From an uncultured Lachnospiraceae bacterium (GTDB lineage Bacteria; Bacillota; Clostridia; Lachnospirales; Lachnospiraceae), in contig CAJTOR010000052.1 of the NCBI GenBank assembly GCA_910577675.1, positions 1-25,417 on the forward strand: 25,417 nucleotides of DNA. Reading direction: 5' to 3'. Both the position numbers and the translations under genes were made by a program. Shown one piece after another: positions 24,378-25,417 of this stretch. Below the pieces are notes generated by a model. That model saw only the letters and a list, made by a program, of their open reading frames with translations. It had not been told where the DNA came from and searched no databases. Every line of letters begins with the position of its first letter. The first letter of the stretch is position 1.

Positions 24378-24556
24378 GCGGGGAAATCCCGCGATGCCGG
24401 GTAACGTCTGCTACATACCGAAAACGCCGTAAGGCGGGAGAAGGAAAATAAACAGACGGGATTTTTATACGGGGAATTGTGCGGCAACCGCCTTTGTAAA
24501 GTACGAGATCACCCGGCTGTATTATATAAAGCGGGGCGTTCTTTAAGAACGCCCCG
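24378..24556 (+). ncRNA. Candidate structured non-coding RNA between convergent genes
   Basis: The 428-base gap 24197-24624 has no supported gene. Within it are nested complementary arms: GCGGG/CCCGC hairpin (24378-24392); GCCGGGT (24396-24402) with ACCCGGC (24511-24517), enclosing CGTCTG (24405-24410) with CAGACG (24453-24458), a CGCC-GTAA-GGCG hairpin (24425-24436) and GCGG-CAA-CCGC (24481-24491). An intrinsic terminator follows at 24532. I do not recognise the family, and no good promoter is seen at 24253-24377. Upstream at 24279-24292 is a small GCAGC/GCTGC hairpin. Confidence 0.35.
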
Positions 24557-24566
24557 TATTATTATG
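24532..24566. terminator. Intrinsic, possibly bidirectional terminator
   Basis: CGGGGCGTTCT (24532-24542) pairs perfectly with AGAACGCCCCG (24546-24556) across a three-base loop. The plus strand continues GTATTATTAT; the minus strand continues with the A/T-rich CTTTATATAATA. It lies between convergent transcription units. Confidence 0.75.
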
Positions 24567-24585
24567 CTTAATTAACTTATCAACT

Positions 24586-24617
24586 ATGTCAGGTGGGGGA
24601 TAAGCCCCATCTGACAT
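24586..24617 (-). terminator. Hairpin just after the hemolysin III gene
   Basis: Arms 24586-24598 and 24605-24617 pair over 13 positions with one G-U pair, starting 8 bases beyond the minus-strand stop codon. No clear T-run follows on the minus strand, so it may protect the transcript end, with release at the hairpin at 24532-24556 beyond it. Confidence 0.5.
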
Positions 24618-24624
24618 ACTGCAT

Positions 24625-25332
24625 TTACATTGCCGACACATAGACAAGCATCATAATATAGTGGCAGAGGCTGCCGCCGATGCAGAAGAGGTGGAACAGT
24701 TCATGGTTTCCAAAGCCCTTTCCCATGCGGTTAAACAGCGGAAGTTTCAGGGCGTAGATCACGCCGCCAACCGTGTAGATAATCCCGCCTGCAAGCAGCC
24801 ACGCAAACGCGCCCCCGGAGAGCGCCGCAACGATATCGCCCATCATAAAGACACACAGCCAGCCCATAATAATATAAATCATTGCGGAAAACCATTTTGG
24901 GCAGGTAATCCAAAACAGCGCCTGAAGGATGCCGACGATGGCGAGAGCCCAGATCACCGCAAACAGGGCATGACCTTTTTGTGAATGCAGCACGATCAGG
25001 CAGACCGGGGAATATGTCCCTGCAATCAGGATATAAATCATACTGTGGTCAACCTTGCGCAGGCGCTTGTTCACCACCTCGGAGATATCAAGCGCGTGGT
25101 ATATGCCGCTCGCAGTATATAGCCCGATCAGACCAAATAAAAACAGGAGCATGGAAAACCCGTTCTTTGCGCCGGAAAGCAGGAACGCCCGAATCACAAG
25201 CGGTAATCCTGCCGCCAGGCAGATACCAGCAAAAATCAGGTGGCTTAGACTGCTGAAAGGGTCCTTAAAATGAAAAGCGCGGGTGTTTTTTGTAAGGGGG
25301 CGCATCCCCTGCACTGTGGATGTTTTTGACAT
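24625..25332 (-). CDS. Hemolysin III family membrane protein (PAQR-like)
   Basis: This encodes 235 residues on the minus strand; AAAGGAG precedes the ATG. Seven hydrophobic segments follow a 20-residue hydrophilic N-terminus. The zinc-site pattern of the HlyIII/PAQR superfamily is complete: SGIYH (75-79), DH (95-96) and HELFH (210-214). Members of this superfamily are thought to be membrane hydrolases or regulators of membrane lipids; the hemolysin name comes from one Bacillus cereus protein and should not be taken as a toxin prediction. It is transcribed toward the LytM gene. No promoter is seen within the 85 bases up to the window edge. Confidence 0.93.
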   Translation of the reverse strand: MSKTSTVQGMRPLTKNTRAFHFKDPFSSLSHLIFAGICLAAGLPLVIRAFLLSGAKNGFSMLLFLFGLIGLYTASGIYHALDISEVVNKRLRKVDHSMIYILIAGTYSPVCLIVLHSQKGHALFAVIWALAIVGILQALFWITCPKWFSAMIYIIMGWLCVFMMGDIVAALSGGAFAWLLAGGIIYTVGGVIYALKLPLFNRMGKGFGNHELFHLFCIGGSLCHYIMMLVYVSAM

Positions 25333-25366
25333 GGCGGTAATCTCCTTTCTGAACTGGTTAGTTTTA

Positions 25367-25383
25367 GGCGTTTGCGAAACGCC
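25367..25383. other. Perfect short hairpin upstream of the hemolysin III gene
   Basis: GGCGTTT (25367-25373) and AAACGCC (25377-25383) form a 7-bp stem with a three-base loop, about 35 bases outside the start of the minus-strand gene. It may be an operator or part of the leader RNA. Confidence 0.4.
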
Positions 25384-25412
25384 AGAACCCGCATAAACAC
25401 GGGATTCTTTTT
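25384..25412 (+). terminator. Possible terminator-like hairpin at the right edge
   Basis: AGAACCCG (25384-25391) pairs with CGGGATTCT (25400-25408) with one bulged A, followed by TTTT on the plus strand. No plus-strand gene precedes it in the window, so its role is unclear; it may belong to the leader of the minus-strand gene or end antisense transcription. Confidence 0.4.
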
Positions 25413-25417
25413 GCTAC

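Noticed and set aside
24481..24491. GGCAACC string resembling part of a SAM-I riboswitch
   Set aside because: It is a simple GCGG-CAA-CCGC hairpin and none of the other conserved SAM-I segments is present.
24661..25273. Open frames on the plus strand over the right-end gene
   Set aside because: They are antisense shadows of the hemolysin III family gene, whose conserved motifs are all intact on the minus strand.
24625..25332. Treating the hemolysin III family gene as a toxin
   Set aside because: The family is a PAQR-like membrane protein with a zinc site, found widely in non-pathogens; the name does not imply haemolysis.

Overview
The window looks like chromosome from an anaerobic, spore-forming Clostridia member, most likely Lachnospiraceae (Roseburia/Butyrivibrio-like). 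The evidence is strong AGGAGG-type ribosome sites, a cdaA-cdaR pair, a ferredoxin-type [FeFe]-hydrogenase-like sensor, a GH5 endoglucanase lipoprotein and a degenerate LytM protein resembling SpoIIQ. No tRNA, rRNA, CRISPR array or intact insertion sequence was seen. All assignments come from reading motifs by eye; no database search was run.

Layout. 1-330: the last codons of what looks like a serine recombinase, a short unrecognised open frame and a strong terminator, so a mobile element may end here. 444-4691: a promoter followed by two membrane proteins of unknown function, then the c-di-AMP cyclase CdaA and its regulator CdaR. 4776-8765: an ABC-2 polysaccharide exporter (permease and ATPase), a WsaF-like glycosyltransferase and a CDP-glycerol glycerophosphotransferase-like enzyme, together a module for a phosphate-containing or teichoic-acid-like surface polymer. 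8779-13943: a promoter and a four-gene oligopeptide-type ABC importer (lipoprotein, two permeases, and both ATPases fused in one chain).

14043-16074: a promoter and a soluble protein joining two [4Fe-4S] ferredoxin sites, an H-cluster-type hydrogenase domain, a further FeS domain and a chemotaxis (MCP) signalling hairpin; this is probably a cytoplasmic redox or H2 sensor. After a terminator, 16161-21501 carries a 7TM-GGDEF protein closely followed by a heterodimeric ABC exporter pair. 21506-21715 holds two almost identical 105-bp tandem units, each of which can fold into a long nested hairpin. They lie just before a GH5 cellulase (21731-23071). A SpoIIQ-like degenerate LytM protein (23258-24196) follows, with a possible sporulation-type promoter. 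24253-24624 lies between convergent genes and holds an unexplained structured segment ending in an intrinsic terminator. A hemolysin III family membrane protein is encoded on the minus strand at the right end.

Most worth a second look: the 105-bp structured tandem repeat before the cellulase gene, the hydrogenase-MCP fusion, the possible non-coding RNA at 24378-24556, and the two unknown membrane proteins ahead of cdaA. The window encodes both a c-di-AMP and a c-di-GMP synthase, but nothing in the sequence links them directly.
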